A stretch of DNA of 10,438 nucleotides from Candidatus Sodaliphilus limicaballi (GCA_018065815.1 JAGHSP010000368.1:1-10438); one strand, 5' to 3'. Shown: positions 1 to 7,392, counted from the first letter of the stretch. Numbers and translations are program-made. Notes: generated from the sequence alone by a model not told the origin.

Positions 1-20
1 AGGAACTACAATTGATACTT

Positions 21-1187
21 TCATCTGTGACAGAATGTAATATTATATAAATAAGGAGTATTAGTATCAGTAGGGACATAAACCGCCTTAAACACGGCAA
101 CATATATCACTCCTAAGGACACTAACGAAAGTACAGCAAGCTGCACGAAGCGTTTTGTCTCCCAAAAAGCGCACAAGGCATAGGCAACAACTACGCCTTG
201 AAGCAGTGTCAAGTATTCAATGGGACGCAGTAAGTAATGAGACGTGTTGATCAACAAGTTCCCCATGCACATTCCCACAAACGCAAGACAATAGAACGAA
301 TGGAAATGGGCATTATCACTGTAATGTTTTTTCAACATAGGATAGTACCACAATAACATCAACTGTGACACAAGTTCCATGATGCGACCTGGTCCCCAAT
401 TAAAATACCTCACTTCTCCTGATGTGAGAGAGACAAGCATGTCGCCATACTTGTGCATCATCGTGTGGTCAAGTAATGCTGGGAGGAACGACAAAGCCTT
501 TATCCAAAAAGGATAAATCCCTAGCGCTATACAACCTACCCACACCGCTATCATCACGTTACGTTCCAACTTCACTTTGCGCAAAGCTATCATCAACCCC
601 AAATATAAGGGTATCAACAAACTGCTGGCATGTATCAACGCCAGGACCAGAGAAACACAACTTAACCACAAATAACTGGTACGTCCCTTGCAGGCGGGAA
701 TCATAGCCACAAAAGCACACTCCGCAACGACCTGCCTCATGGTATTCATCCACCCAACAAAATAGCCACCGAGCATGATGACCAAGGCCAGCCAGGGCAA
801 CAAGAACTTGTTGTTGCGGAATGCAAAATAAAACAATCCCACTTGCAGAGCTCCCCAAAAGGCAAAATAGAAAAACTCATGAGCCTTAACCAGGGCAAAG
901 CATTTGCTTATCAAGACAAATCCTATCTCATAATCATTGCGAGTGAAATGTCCTTTGTTGCACATCTGTATATACTGCGACAGATATGCGATGTGGTCAT
1001 AGCCGGTCTTATATCTAGCACCGGCAACAATGGCAAACAGGATAATCGATGCAACAATTTCCCAGCAATAAAACGGCAACTGACTGCCGCCCGCACTCAT
1101 GACACGCTGCTCACGGGCATTGGCATGCCATCCGAGCCACGCAAGTGCAGACGCAGTTGTCGTATATACCAGGAAACTTAACAGCAT
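21..1187 (-). CDS. EpsG-family membrane protein, probable polysaccharide polymerase
   Basis: This 388-residue protein is almost entirely hydrophobic, with about ten likely membrane segments, and probably polymerises lipid-linked repeat units at the periplasmic face of the inner membrane (Wzy-like role). The call rests on EpsG-type signatures: GARYKTGYDHIAY at residues 56-68, YEIGF at 86-90, MNTMRQ at 147-152, and HASSLL starting at His186 inside a membrane segment. Length is normal for EpsG proteins, which run about 350-400 residues. The ATG lies only 2 nt after the stop of the WecC gene, which implies translational coupling and a shared operon. Polymerases are usually the most variable genes of such loci, so this one probably sets the linkage specific to the strain. 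The polymerase role is inferred from the family; another multi-spanning Wzy-type protein is the only real alternative. Confidence 0.85.
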   Translation of the reverse strand: MLLSFLVYTTTASALAWLGWHANAREQRVMSAGGSQLPFYCWEIVASIILFAIVAGARYKTGYDHIAYLSQYIQMCNKGHFTRNDYEIGFVLISKCFALVKAHEFFYFAFWGALQVGLFYFAFRNNKFLLPWLALVIMLGGYFVGWMNTMRQVVAECAFVAMIPACKGRTSYLWLSCVSLVLALIHASSLLIPLYLGLMIALRKVKLERNVMIAVWVGCIALGIYPFWIKALSFLPALLDHTMMHKYGDMLVSLTSGEVRYFNWGPGRIMELVSQLMLLWYYPMLKKHYSDNAHFHSFYCLAFVGMCMGNLLINTSHYLLRPIEYLTLLQGVVVAYALCAFWETKRFVQLAVLSLVSLGVIYVAVFKAVYVPTDTNTPYLYNITFCHR

Positions 1188-1189
1188 GA

Positions 1190-2395
1190 TTATTTCTTAA
1201 ATATACCGCAGAAGTCAAGAATCACCTTATCGTCACGCCACTCGAGTGTCTTGAACTCGTTGTGTGCAGTAAGGAACACCACGATGTCGGCTTCTTCATA
1301 AGCCTTCTCGAAGTGGGTGAGCTTGAACACCTTGTGCTCGGTGATATTGGGTTCAACAACCATAATGTCGGCATTGTTGAAGCTCTGCATCACCTCGGCA
1401 GTAATGCGCTTTGCAGGAGACTCACGCAGGTCGTCAATGTTGGGCTTAAATGCAAGTCCCATCATTGCCACTTGAGGCTTGCGGCCATGGTCCAGCTCAA
1501 ACTGCAGCATGGTGCTCTTCACCTTCTCGGCACACCACTGTGCCTTGAAATTATTGGTTTCACGAGCCTGGGCGATGATTTTAGCCTCCTCGGGGAATTC
1601 GGCAGTGATGAAATAAGGGTCAACAGCAATGCAGTGCCCTCCCACGCCGCAACCAGGCTGAAGGATATTCACGCGCGGATGCTTGTTGGCAAGATTGATG
1701 AGTTCCCACACGTTGATGCCAGCCTTGTCGCAAATAAACGACAACTCGTTGGCAAAGGCAATCTGAGCATCACGGCTAGAATTCTCGGTGAGCTTGCACA
1801 TCTCGGCTGTGCGAGCATTGGTCTTGTGCAGCTGTCCGGTAACAAATTGTGAATAAAATTCAACTGCCTTGTCGCTAGCCTCGGGCGTCATGCCGCCTAT
1901 CACGCGATCATTGTGAACAAGCTCATATATCACATTGCCTGGCAAGACTCTCTCAGGGCAATAAGCTATATATATGTGTCCTTCCAATTCAGGACGAGCA
2001 GCAAAAATCTGCTTAGCGATGTGCTCGGTTGTTCCAACGGGAGAAGTTGACTCAATCACAAACAAGTCGCCGTCCTTCAAGAAAGGAACTACAGCCTTTG
2101 TGGCAGCCTCGACATAAGAAATGTCAGGCTTGTGGTTGCCCTTGAACGGGGTTGGCACTACGATAAAATATGCATCAGCAACTTCAGGTTTAGTTGACGC
2201 CTTTAATTTGCCAGTAGCAACCATTTCCTGCAGGAGTTCCTCCATACCGGGTTCAATGATGTGCAGCTTACCCTTATTTGTCATCTCGACGACCTTGGGA
2301 TTCACGTCAACACCGACAATGTCAACACCGCTTCTTGCAGCGATGATTGCAGTGGGCAGGCCTATATAGCCAAGGCCCATAAAACATGCTTTCAT
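1190..2395 (-). CDS. wecC: UDP-N-acetyl-D-mannosamine dehydrogenase (WecC-like)
   Basis: A 401-residue cytoplasmic enzyme of the UDP-glucose/GDP-mannose dehydrogenase family. It oxidises UDP-ManNAc to UDP-ManNAcA with two NAD+. The N-terminal Rossmann domain opens with GLGYIGLP (residues 7-14). YCPERVLPG lies at 145-153. KLTENSSRDA (201-210) supplies the conserved Lys and Asn. The catalytic cysteine is Cys255 within GCGVGGHC, the version of this motif seen in WecC rather than in UDP-glucose dehydrogenases. GLAFKPNIDDLRESPA (313-328) belongs to the C-terminal UDP-binding domain. Length is normal and no key residue is missing. The gene sits 20 nt after the Wzc-like gene and 2 nt before the EpsG gene. 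The partner epimerase WecB, which supplies UDP-ManNAc, is not in the window and is expected to the left or elsewhere. A WbpA/Cap-type UDP-HexNAc dehydrogenase is the main alternative. Confidence 0.93.
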   Translation of the reverse strand: MKACFMGLGYIGLPTAIIAARSGVDIVGVDVNPKVVEMTNKGKLHIIEPGMEELLQEMVATGKLKASTKPEVADAYFIVVPTPFKGNHKPDISYVEAATKAVVPFLKDGDLFVIESTSPVGTTEHIAKQIFAARPELEGHIYIAYCPERVLPGNVIYELVHNDRVIGGMTPEASDKAVEFYSQFVTGQLHKTNARTAEMCKLTENSSRDAQIAFANELSFICDKAGINVWELINLANKHPRVNILQPGCGVGGHCIAVDPYFITAEFPEEAKIIAQARETNNFKAQWCAEKVKSTMLQFELDHGRKPQVAMMGLAFKPNIDDLRESPAKRITAEVMQSFNNADIMVVEPNITEHKVFKLTHFEKAYEEADIVVFLTAHNEFKTLEWRDDKVILDFCGIFKK

Positions 2396-2415
2396 TATTG
2401 TATATATTTTTACTA

Positions 2416-4803
2416 TTAATAAACTTTGTTATCCTTGGCCGAATATTCGCCATAACGTCCATAAGAATGATACTCGTCCTTAACGCCATTGAGCAACAGC
2501 ACGAGATTAGTGTATCTCTTCTCGCGGTAATACTCGTCAACTTCAGGAAGCAAATCACGCTCAAACATACCCGCACGAATCAAGAAGATAGTCATATCGC
2601 AAAGCTTTGTGATAATCGAAGCGTCGGCAACGATACCCAACGGAGGACAATCCAAGAAGATAAAATCATAATTGTCCTTAAGCTTCTTGAGCAATTCTTC
2701 CAGACGGTTACTATAGAGCAATTCAGTGGGGTTGGGAGGAATCACACCGATGGGAATAATATCAAGATTGGGGACAACAGCATCCTTAACGATAATATCA
2801 TCCACATTTTTCACGTTATCGCTTAGGTAATTAGAAATACCCACGGTGTGTCCTTTCACAAAGCGAGATGTAGAACCTTTGCGGAGATCGAGGTCTATTA
2901 GAAGAACCTTTTTGCCATTAATTGCAAACGCTGTTGACAAGTTGGTCGATACGAATGTCTTACCCGAACCAGGGAAAGCAGAGGTAAACATGATGACATT
3001 GCACTTGCGCTCCTTGCCTGCCACAAACTCAAGGTTGGTTCTAACGACACGGAAGGCCTCGTTAATGACATCGTTGCTCTTCTCCTTAACCACAATCTTG
3101 CGAACCTCCTTACGCTTGTTGAGGAATGAGAGGAGGCCAGAATAACCTTTATAGTTAAGAGGAATCTCACCAACGAATGGCATGGTGAGCATCTCGATGT
3201 CCTTGCGTCGCTTAACTGTTGTATCAAGGTTAAACATGAGAGTAAGCAAAATAACGGGAACCAAGATACCTAATGCAAGCGAAATGATGAGGACATTAAT
3301 CTTAACCGGGCTAGAATGTTTCTTGCTACCTGCAGGAGGATTGAGCAGTTTAGATCTAGTGTTATAAGCCTTTGTCATCTGGGTCTCAGCACGTTTTTGA
3401 AGCAAGAACACATAAAGCTGTTCTTTCACCTTCTGCTGACGCTCAACGCTGAGCAGATATTTTGCTTGGTTAGGACTGTTAGAGATCTGGCGGTTAGTCG
3501 CGTTCTCAACGCCTTTGATATCTTGCAAGCGGTTGTTAAGGTTGGCAATAACATTGTCAAGCGACGAAATAATAGCGCGCCGTGTTGCAGCAAGCGTCTG
3601 GTCAAGCTCTACCACCATGGGGTTATTAACTCCACTATTAGCTATCAATGTGTTGCGTTTGGTCACATTCTCATTGTAAGCAGCAATCTGTGCGGCAACC
3701 GATGTGCTTTCGATACCAGAGTTGGCAGGAAGCACTTGGTATTTAGAACCTTCGCTGGCAAGTTGCTTGCGTATAAAGGTTGCCATGAACTTCTGGTTGT
3801 CAAGTTCCATGCGCTGAGCGCTCAGTGTTTCAGATCGATTGATGTTTATAGCAGTTGTGGTCTGTACATCAGGCACGTTATTCGAGCTTTTGTAAGAAGC
3901 GATGTCACTATCCACGCTACCCAACTCACTCTCAATCTGCTTCAACTCCTCGTCGATGAAACGAGAAGTGCTCACTGCCTGCTGGTTGATATCATCCATC
4001 CACTTGTTGTTATATACATCAAACAGTGCATAAAGAATATCCTCGGCACGTTCAGCCGACTCGTCAACAAGCTCAAGGTCAATAACCGAAGCCTTGGGGT
4101 CGTTCAAATCAGCAAACAGACGCGAAACATACTTTTGCGTCACATCAAGAACAGGATAACGAGAAACCTTAATGGGATTATCAGGACGCTTGTCAAAGTG
4201 TTCGGTCTTAGTAACCAAGACTTTTCCTAATGGAGTATTGATTATCGCATCAAACTTTCCGTTAACAACCTTGTCGGCAGGAATGTTCTCGCCTTCCTCG
4301 CCAGCAAGCTGGAAATTGGTCAGCTGGATGTTTTTGTCGTCAATGATTTTCACCTGAAGGTGAGCCACATCATCCTGCTGGATATCGGCAAGGGTAACAC
4401 GTATGGGCAGGTTCTTGCCATACAGAACACCCTCACGGAACAATCCATCCACCCTATAATCCATGTCAAGATGCAAGTGCTTGACCACATCCATCATGTA
4501 GGACGGTGACCTGAATGTAATCATTTCATTGTACACATTACCACGTCCGGTTGACACGCCGAACATAGAGAACTGACTGAACTGGTTAGAGATTGAGTTT
4601 GATTCATTATCACGAATCAGAACAGCCGACTTGCGCACATACATTGGCACAGTTGTGAGATAATAATATCCACCGCACACCAATGCCAGGATGATACAAG
4701 AAACAAACCAACTCCACTTCTTCAGCAAATAGTTTAGCCAATCGTGAATCTCGATGAGGTCTTCATTTTTTGATTCCTGACGATTTTTATTCAATGATTC
4801 CAT
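2416..4803 (-). CDS. Wzc-like polysaccharide co-polymerase and tyrosine autokinase
   Basis: A 795-residue inner-membrane protein that controls chain length and links polymerisation to export. The order is: N-terminal Wzz domain with a membrane segment at about 33-52; a long periplasmic part with coiled-coil stretches at about 270-300 and 390-440; a proline-containing motif (Pro489, Pro490, Pro499) before the second membrane segment at about 503-525; then a cytoplasmic bacterial tyrosine kinase. The kinase shows EAFRVVRTNLEF (582-593), Walker A PGSGKT (611-616), Walker A' LLIDLDLRK (634-642) and Walker B FIFLDCPP (714-721). The C-terminus carries an autophosphorylation cluster with tyrosines at 778, 781, 784, 787 and 795. 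Fusion of both halves in one chain matches Proteobacteria and Bacteroidota rather than the two-protein Firmicutes form. It lies 11 nt after the Wza-like gene, its expected partner. All catalytic motifs look intact. Confidence 0.95.
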   Translation of the reverse strand: MESLNKNRQESKNEDLIEIHDWLNYLLKKWSWFVSCIILALVCGGYYYLTTVPMYVRKSAVLIRDNESNSISNQFSQFSMFGVSTGRGNVYNEMITFRSPSYMMDVVKHLHLDMDYRVDGLFREGVLYGKNLPIRVTLADIQQDDVAHLQVKIIDDKNIQLTNFQLAGEEGENIPADKVVNGKFDAIINTPLGKVLVTKTEHFDKRPDNPIKVSRYPVLDVTQKYVSRLFADLNDPKASVIDLELVDESAERAEDILYALFDVYNNKWMDDINQQAVSTSRFIDEELKQIESELGSVDSDIASYKSSNNVPDVQTTTAININRSETLSAQRMELDNQKFMATFIRKQLASEGSKYQVLPANSGIESTSVAAQIAAYNENVTKRNTLIANSGVNNPMVVELDQTLAATRRAIISSLDNVIANLNNRLQDIKGVENATNRQISNSPNQAKYLLSVERQQKVKEQLYVFLLQKRAETQMTKAYNTRSKLLNPPAGSKKHSSPVKINVLIISLALGILVPVILLTLMFNLDTTVKRRKDIEMLTMPFVGEIPLNYKGYSGLLSFLNKRKEVRKIVVKEKSNDVINEAFRVVRTNLEFVAGKERKCNVIMFTSAFPGSGKTFVSTNLSTAFAINGKKVLLIDLDLRKGSTSRFVKGHTVGISNYLSDNVKNVDDIIVKDAVVPNLDIIPIGVIPPNPTELLYSNRLEELLKKLKDNYDFIFLDCPPLGIVADASIITKLCDMTIFLIRAGMFERDLLPEVDEYYREKRYTNLVLLLNGVKDEYHSYGRYGEYSAKDNKVY

Positions 4804-4814
4804 TTTTTCTAGGA

Positions 4815-5615
4815 TTATTTTTTAACAATAAACATAGTGATAGTTGTGAGCAACGAAGCGACTGAAATCCAGAGCGAAGGCTGCGAGAAAGCAGTACCTG
4901 CCTCGGTCGATTCCTTGGCCCTTCTTCCGTTAGGTTCAATATAGACGATGTCGTTGGGTTTCAAGTAAAACACCGGCGACGAGTACAAATCATCAGCGTT
5001 GGATAAGTTCACTCTGTAATAAGTCTGCCTTCCATTTTCCTCACGAGCAACAAGCACATTCTCGCGAACGCCATAAATGGTAAGGTCACCAGCCCTGCTA
5101 AGCGCATCGAGCAGGGTGAGTTTGTCGTGGTCAAATCCATATCGTCCAGGATTCCTAACCTCGCCCATAACGCCATAAGTCAAGTCAAGGAAATCGACTG
5201 TGATAGTAGGATCCTTGAGAAGCTCACGGCTCACAAGTTCAAGCTTTATCTTCTGCGCCACCTCTTTGCGAGTGAGGCCAGCCACATGCATTTCGCCCAA
5301 AACGGGGAACTCAATGTTACCATTTTGGTCAATAGTGTAACTCGCAACTTGGTTAGTATTAAGGCTTTGTTCAGACGATGTAGTCCTGTAGTGTCCCACA
5401 ATGGGAAGGTTGAACAGGTAAGCGAGATTGGGGTCCTTGCTGCTCACCAGTATTGACAACTTGTCTCCCGGCTGAAGAGTTACAAATATGGGTTGTGACA
5501 ATTCGTACGACTGTCCGTTTTGAACTCCTTGGAAGTACCCAAGTTTAGGAGTACTGCACGCTCCTAACACAAGCGACACAGCTACTGCAACAATAAGTGA
5601 TTTAATATTCTTCAT
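4815..5615 (-). CDS. Wza-like polysaccharide export lipoprotein
   Basis: A 266-residue exported lipoprotein expected to form the periplasmic/outer-membrane channel for the polysaccharide. A signal peptide ends in the lipobox LGAC, giving lipidation at Cys20. The polysaccharide-export domain follows at about 40-140, including LQPGDKLSILV near 47-57 and a PVLGEMHVAGLT segment near 104-115. An SLBB-type domain follows at about 144-230, with GEVRNPGRYGF and a late LKPNDIVYIEP (218-228). A hydrophobic C-terminal segment (about 247-264, ending KK) could be a membrane anchor. The protein is shorter than E. coli Wza (about 380 residues) but of usual size for Bacteroidota export proteins with a single SLBB domain. 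It lies directly before its likely partner, the Wzc-like kinase, and 19 nt after the phosphoglycosyl transferase. Family assignment is firm; pore stoichiometry and sugar specificity cannot be read from sequence. Confidence 0.93.
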   Translation of the reverse strand: MKNIKSLIVAVAVSLVLGACSTPKLGYFQGVQNGQSYELSQPIFVTLQPGDKLSILVSSKDPNLAYLFNLPIVGHYRTTSSEQSLNTNQVASYTIDQNGNIEFPVLGEMHVAGLTRKEVAQKIKLELVSRELLKDPTITVDFLDLTYGVMGEVRNPGRYGFDHDKLTLLDALSRAGDLTIYGVRENVLVAREENGRQTYYRVNLSNADDLYSSPVFYLKPNDIVYIEPNGRRAKESTEAGTAFSQPSLWISVASLLTTITMFIVKK

Positions 5616-5634
5616 TATGCTTTGGTTATTTATT

Positions 5635-6699
5635 TTACTTCATTAATTTGGTCAGCACAACATTAAGCAGTGTGTACACTATCAGCAAGATAGCAATTAC
5701 AAAGTTAACATCCAGATACTGCGCCAGCACACATGCGACAACAATAATGAGGATGTTCAACAATGACACGACCAATGATACTTTATGATGTGATAAACCT
5801 ATAGCAAGCAACTTGTGGTGTATGTGATTCTTATCGGCCATGAACGGGCTGTTACCAAAGCGCACACGGTGAATCACAACTCTCACTACATCAAGGCATG
5901 GCAAGAACAACGGAGCAAATGCCATTACAAAACAATTATCTTCGTTGAGAGGCTCCGCGCACATGTTGCATGCGAGAACTCCCATGAATGTCATGACAAG
6001 CCCCAGGAACAACGACCCGGTATCGCCCATAAATGTCTTGGTGCGTGCCGATGCCTTGCCTAGCACATTAAACCGCATGAATGCAAGCAGAGCGCCCACA
6101 ACACACAGGCACACAACTGCATAGACGGGGGCACAGGAATTAAGCACCCAGGCATAATATCCCATTGCAACAACAGCAATAGACGACGCCTGCCCGTCAA
6201 TACCATCGATGAAATTGATAGCGTTTGTGCAATAGATAACTGCAAAAATAGTGATAAGCCATCCTATTGCGGGATGAATCTCGTGCAGTCCACACATGCC
6301 ATGGAAATCCTTGAGATACACGCCCGAAGCACACAGCAGCACGCCTGTTAAGAACTGAGCCACAAACTTCACCCTGTATTTCAATCCCTTAATGTCATCT
6401 ATCAGCCCTACGGCGAAGATTATACACACGGCACACAACTGTAAAGCAACATCTTGCATCACCACGCCATTAGTTGTCAAGTCATTGCAGTACATCATCA
6501 AGCCGCCTGCAAGCATTGACAATAACGACGCCACGAGAAAGACTACCCCGCCTATGCGAGGCACTATCTCGTCGTGTATCTTCCTTTCATTTGGCTTATC
6601 ATACATGCCACGATTGAGCGCATATTTTATCACTCCCGGCATGAACAATAGCGTTAACCCAAAAGCCAAAATCAAAGATATAATATATATGTTAGTCAT
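5635..6699 (-). CDS. WecA/MraY-family undecaprenyl-phosphate sugar-1-phosphate transferase
   Basis: A multi-spanning inner-membrane enzyme (about 10-11 segments) that should transfer a sugar-1-phosphate, probably GlcNAc-1-P, from a UDP-sugar to undecaprenyl phosphate and so start repeat-unit synthesis. Counting from the chosen ATG (354 residues), key motifs are DKPNERKIHDEIVPRIGG (34-51), the Mg-binding Asp pair at 101-102 in GLIDDIKGLK, NAINFIDGIDG (159-169), FMGDTGS (223-229) and HIHH (292-295). The His-rich loop fits the WecA branch rather than peptidoglycan MraY. The frame is open four codons further, to a TTG at 6711, but the ATG at 6699 places the first membrane helix correctly and is preferred. 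This is the first gene of the polysaccharide operon, about 330 nt downstream of the mapped promoter motif. Sugar specificity is inferred only. Confidence 0.93.
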   Translation of the reverse strand: MTNIYIISLILAFGLTLLFMPGVIKYALNRGMYDKPNERKIHDEIVPRIGGVVFLVASLLSMLAGGLMMYCNDLTTNGVVMQDVALQLCAVCIIFAVGLIDDIKGLKYRVKFVAQFLTGVLLCASGVYLKDFHGMCGLHEIHPAIGWLITIFAVIYCTNAINFIDGIDGQASSIAVVAMGYYAWVLNSCAPVYAVVCLCVVGALLAFMRFNVLGKASARTKTFMGDTGSLFLGLVMTFMGVLACNMCAEPLNEDNCFVMAFAPLFLPCLDVVRVVIHRVRFGNSPFMADKNHIHHKLLAIGLSHHKVSLVVSLLNILIIVVACVLAQYLDVNFVIAILLIVYTLLNVVLTKLMK

Positions 6700-6731
6700 C
6701 ACAAATCTCAATCAAATATTTTTGGCAACAA

Positions 6732-6818
6732 TCACACACAGTCGTAATGGCTGTGCCGCAACCAGTACCTGTTTTTGTTGCGTCTGTCGATGTTCATCAA
6801 AAGTATCAAGAGGAACAC
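6732..6818 (-). CDS. Candidate small membrane peptide in the operon leader
   Basis: A short open frame in the leader of the polysaccharide operon, ending 32 nt before the transferase ATG. From a possible GTG at 6818 it would encode 28 residues: a hydrophobic stretch (FLLILLM) followed by a basic, aromatic tail (NIDRRNKNRYWLR, then HSHYDCV). Upstream the frame stays open to a TAG at 6849-6851 and adds a further hydrophobic stretch (CLFIVF). The only ATG, at 6797, falls after the hydrophobic segment, so the start is uncertain and no ribosome-binding site is visible. The composition looks like a single-pass membrane microprotein or the tail of a decayed gene rather than random sequence, but I recognise no family. 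It could equally be a chance frame in an untranslated leader. Confidence 0.25.
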   Translation of the reverse strand: MFLLILLMNIDRRNKNRYWLRHSHYDCV

Positions 6819-6888
6819 AATGAACAGGCACGAGCAAAAGTGCTCACACTAGCCCACTCTTTCGATTCCCAAAGTATATAACACCCAC

Positions 6889-6919
6889 GTTGCCACACTA
6901 GCACAAAAGCCATGGCAAC
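6889..6919 (-). repeat. Inverted repeat (hairpin) in the operon leader
   Basis: Perfect 7-bp arms, GTTGCCA at 6889-6895 and TGGCAAC at 6913-6919, separated by 17 nt. Transcribed leftward this would fold as a modest hairpin about 190 nt before the first operon gene. No T-tract follows, so it is not a simple intrinsic terminator. It may be a regulatory structure or a protein-binding site; a 7-bp stem could also occur by chance. Confidence 0.4.
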
Positions 6920-7037
6920 CGGATATACTTCTAATGTCTCAAGTACCACTTAAAAAACTAGCACTCAAGCAAATAAACAGACACAATGTCATTTATCCAC
7001 GCAACAACACACATCAGTGCATACGTGCATAGACGTG

Positions 7038-7068
7038 CAAAGTTAATAAAAATTATGCTCTTATGCAA
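7038..7068 (-). promoter_or_regulatory. Sigma-ABfr-type promoter of the polysaccharide operon
   Basis: Read on the minus strand, TTG (7066-7068) is followed after exactly 20 nt by TAACTTTG (7038-7045). This matches the known Bacteroidota consensus of a -33 TTTG/TTG and a -7 TAnnTTTG with 19-21 nt between. The spacer is A/T-rich. Transcription would start near 7032 and run leftward into the phosphoglycosyl transferase gene, leaving a leader of about 330 nt. It is the only exact -7 match found facing this operon. Confidence 0.75.
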
Positions 7069-7151
7069 TTTTTTGAGACTTTATCTTTAAGGCAACCGAA
7101 TCAAAATTGTTGCAGCAACACATGTCCGGTCAGGACAAAACCATCGATAAC

Positions 7152-7180
7152 CCCGCACGCTGAGCAGTAGAATGTGCGGG
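7152..7180. repeat. 7-bp hairpin beside an A7 tract
   Basis: CCCGCAC at 7152-7158 pairs perfectly with GTGCGGG at 7174-7180 across a 15-nt loop. Seven A residues follow at 7181-7187 on the plus strand, so on the minus strand the T-tract comes before rather than after the stem. It therefore cannot be a standard intrinsic terminator for the leftward genes or for a rightward transcript. It lies about 85 bp upstream of the capsule promoter. Confidence 0.5.
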
Positions 7181-7198
7181 AAAAAAACATATATCATG

Positions 7199-7255
7199 GC
7201 GTCTGGAAGACGCAAATGTAAAACATGGTTTTATTCAACAGCGTCTTCCAGACGC
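7199..7255. repeat. Nested palindrome with two self-complementary 15-bp arms
   Basis: GCGTCTGGAAGACGC at 7199-7213 and GCGTCTTCCAGACGC at 7241-7255 are exact reverse complements. Each arm is also itself a hairpin: GCGTCT and AGACGC around a 3-nt loop. The 27-nt interior contains a third palindrome, TAAAAC (7219-7224) and GTTTTA (7228-7233) around ATG. The DNA or RNA can thus form either two small hairpins or one long stem. This resembles a REP-type or miniature mobile element more than a terminator, and no T-tract follows on either strand. Confidence 0.8.
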
Positions 7256-7392
7256 AGTTTAGGGTAGCATTCTTTCTGTGCAGGCTCTTGGAGCTTCGCC
7301 CCTGCGCGCCTACATGGTTATCAAAGGTATTGTCCTGCGGACTGAATGCAACTTTGAGGCGGTTGCCCTGATTGTTGTATAGCCATATACGC

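Larger units (their letters stand above)
6700..7032 (-). promoter_or_regulatory. Long 5' leader of the polysaccharide operon
   Basis: About 330 nt separate the predicted start of transcription (near 7032, from the promoter at 7038-7068) from the ATG of the first operon gene. No normal-sized gene fits. The leader holds an inverted repeat (6889-6919), three overlapping or adjacent short frames (7014-6958, 18 residues; 6913-6806, 35 residues; and the candidate membrane peptide ending at 6732), and AT-rich stretches. Bacteroides capsule loci are known to be controlled by NusG-like UpxY antiterminators acting on long leaders, but no upxY or upxZ gene is seen here. A regulatory leader is therefore an inference from length and position. 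No obvious intrinsic terminator lies within it. Confidence 0.45.
7081..7392. other. Gene-free interval rich in palindromes between groEL terminator and capsule promoter
   Basis: No convincing gene lies between the groEL terminator and the polysaccharide-operon promoter. The interval instead carries a run of short palindromes: TGTTGC/GCAACA at 7108-7120, TGTCC/GGACA at 7124-7138, CCCGCAC/GTGCGGG at 7152-7180, and the nested structure at 7199-7255. A 66-codon minus-strand frame (7194-7394) starts inside the terminator and ends inside the nested palindrome. Its first third (containing WLYNNQGNRLKVAF) looks somewhat protein-like, but the rest does not and no start signal is seen. The stretch may be an interspersed repeat unit, a structured RNA or upstream regulatory DNA; the sequence alone does not decide. 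Confidence 0.5.

Noticed and set aside
3316..4230. 304-codon plus-strand open frame
   Set aside because: It lies wholly opposite the Wzc-like gene, whose domains are clear. Its translation has no recognisable domain and looks like an antisense shadow.
6700..6711. TTG start four codons upstream for the phosphoglycosyl transferase
   Set aside because: The ATG at 6699 is in frame, gives a normal N-terminal membrane helix, and the extra residues add nothing conserved.
6870..6902. Second promoter-like motif (TATACTTTG) inside the operon leader
   Set aside because: The -7 box has one base too many and the upstream TTTG is 25 nt away, outside the usual 19-21 nt.
7001..7113. Short inverted repeats (GCAACAA and TTGTTGC) flanking the capsule promoter, as for an invertible phase-variable promoter
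   Set aside because: Arms are only 7 bp and flanks do not match. Known Bacteroides invertible promoters have longer repeats, and no recombinase gene is present.
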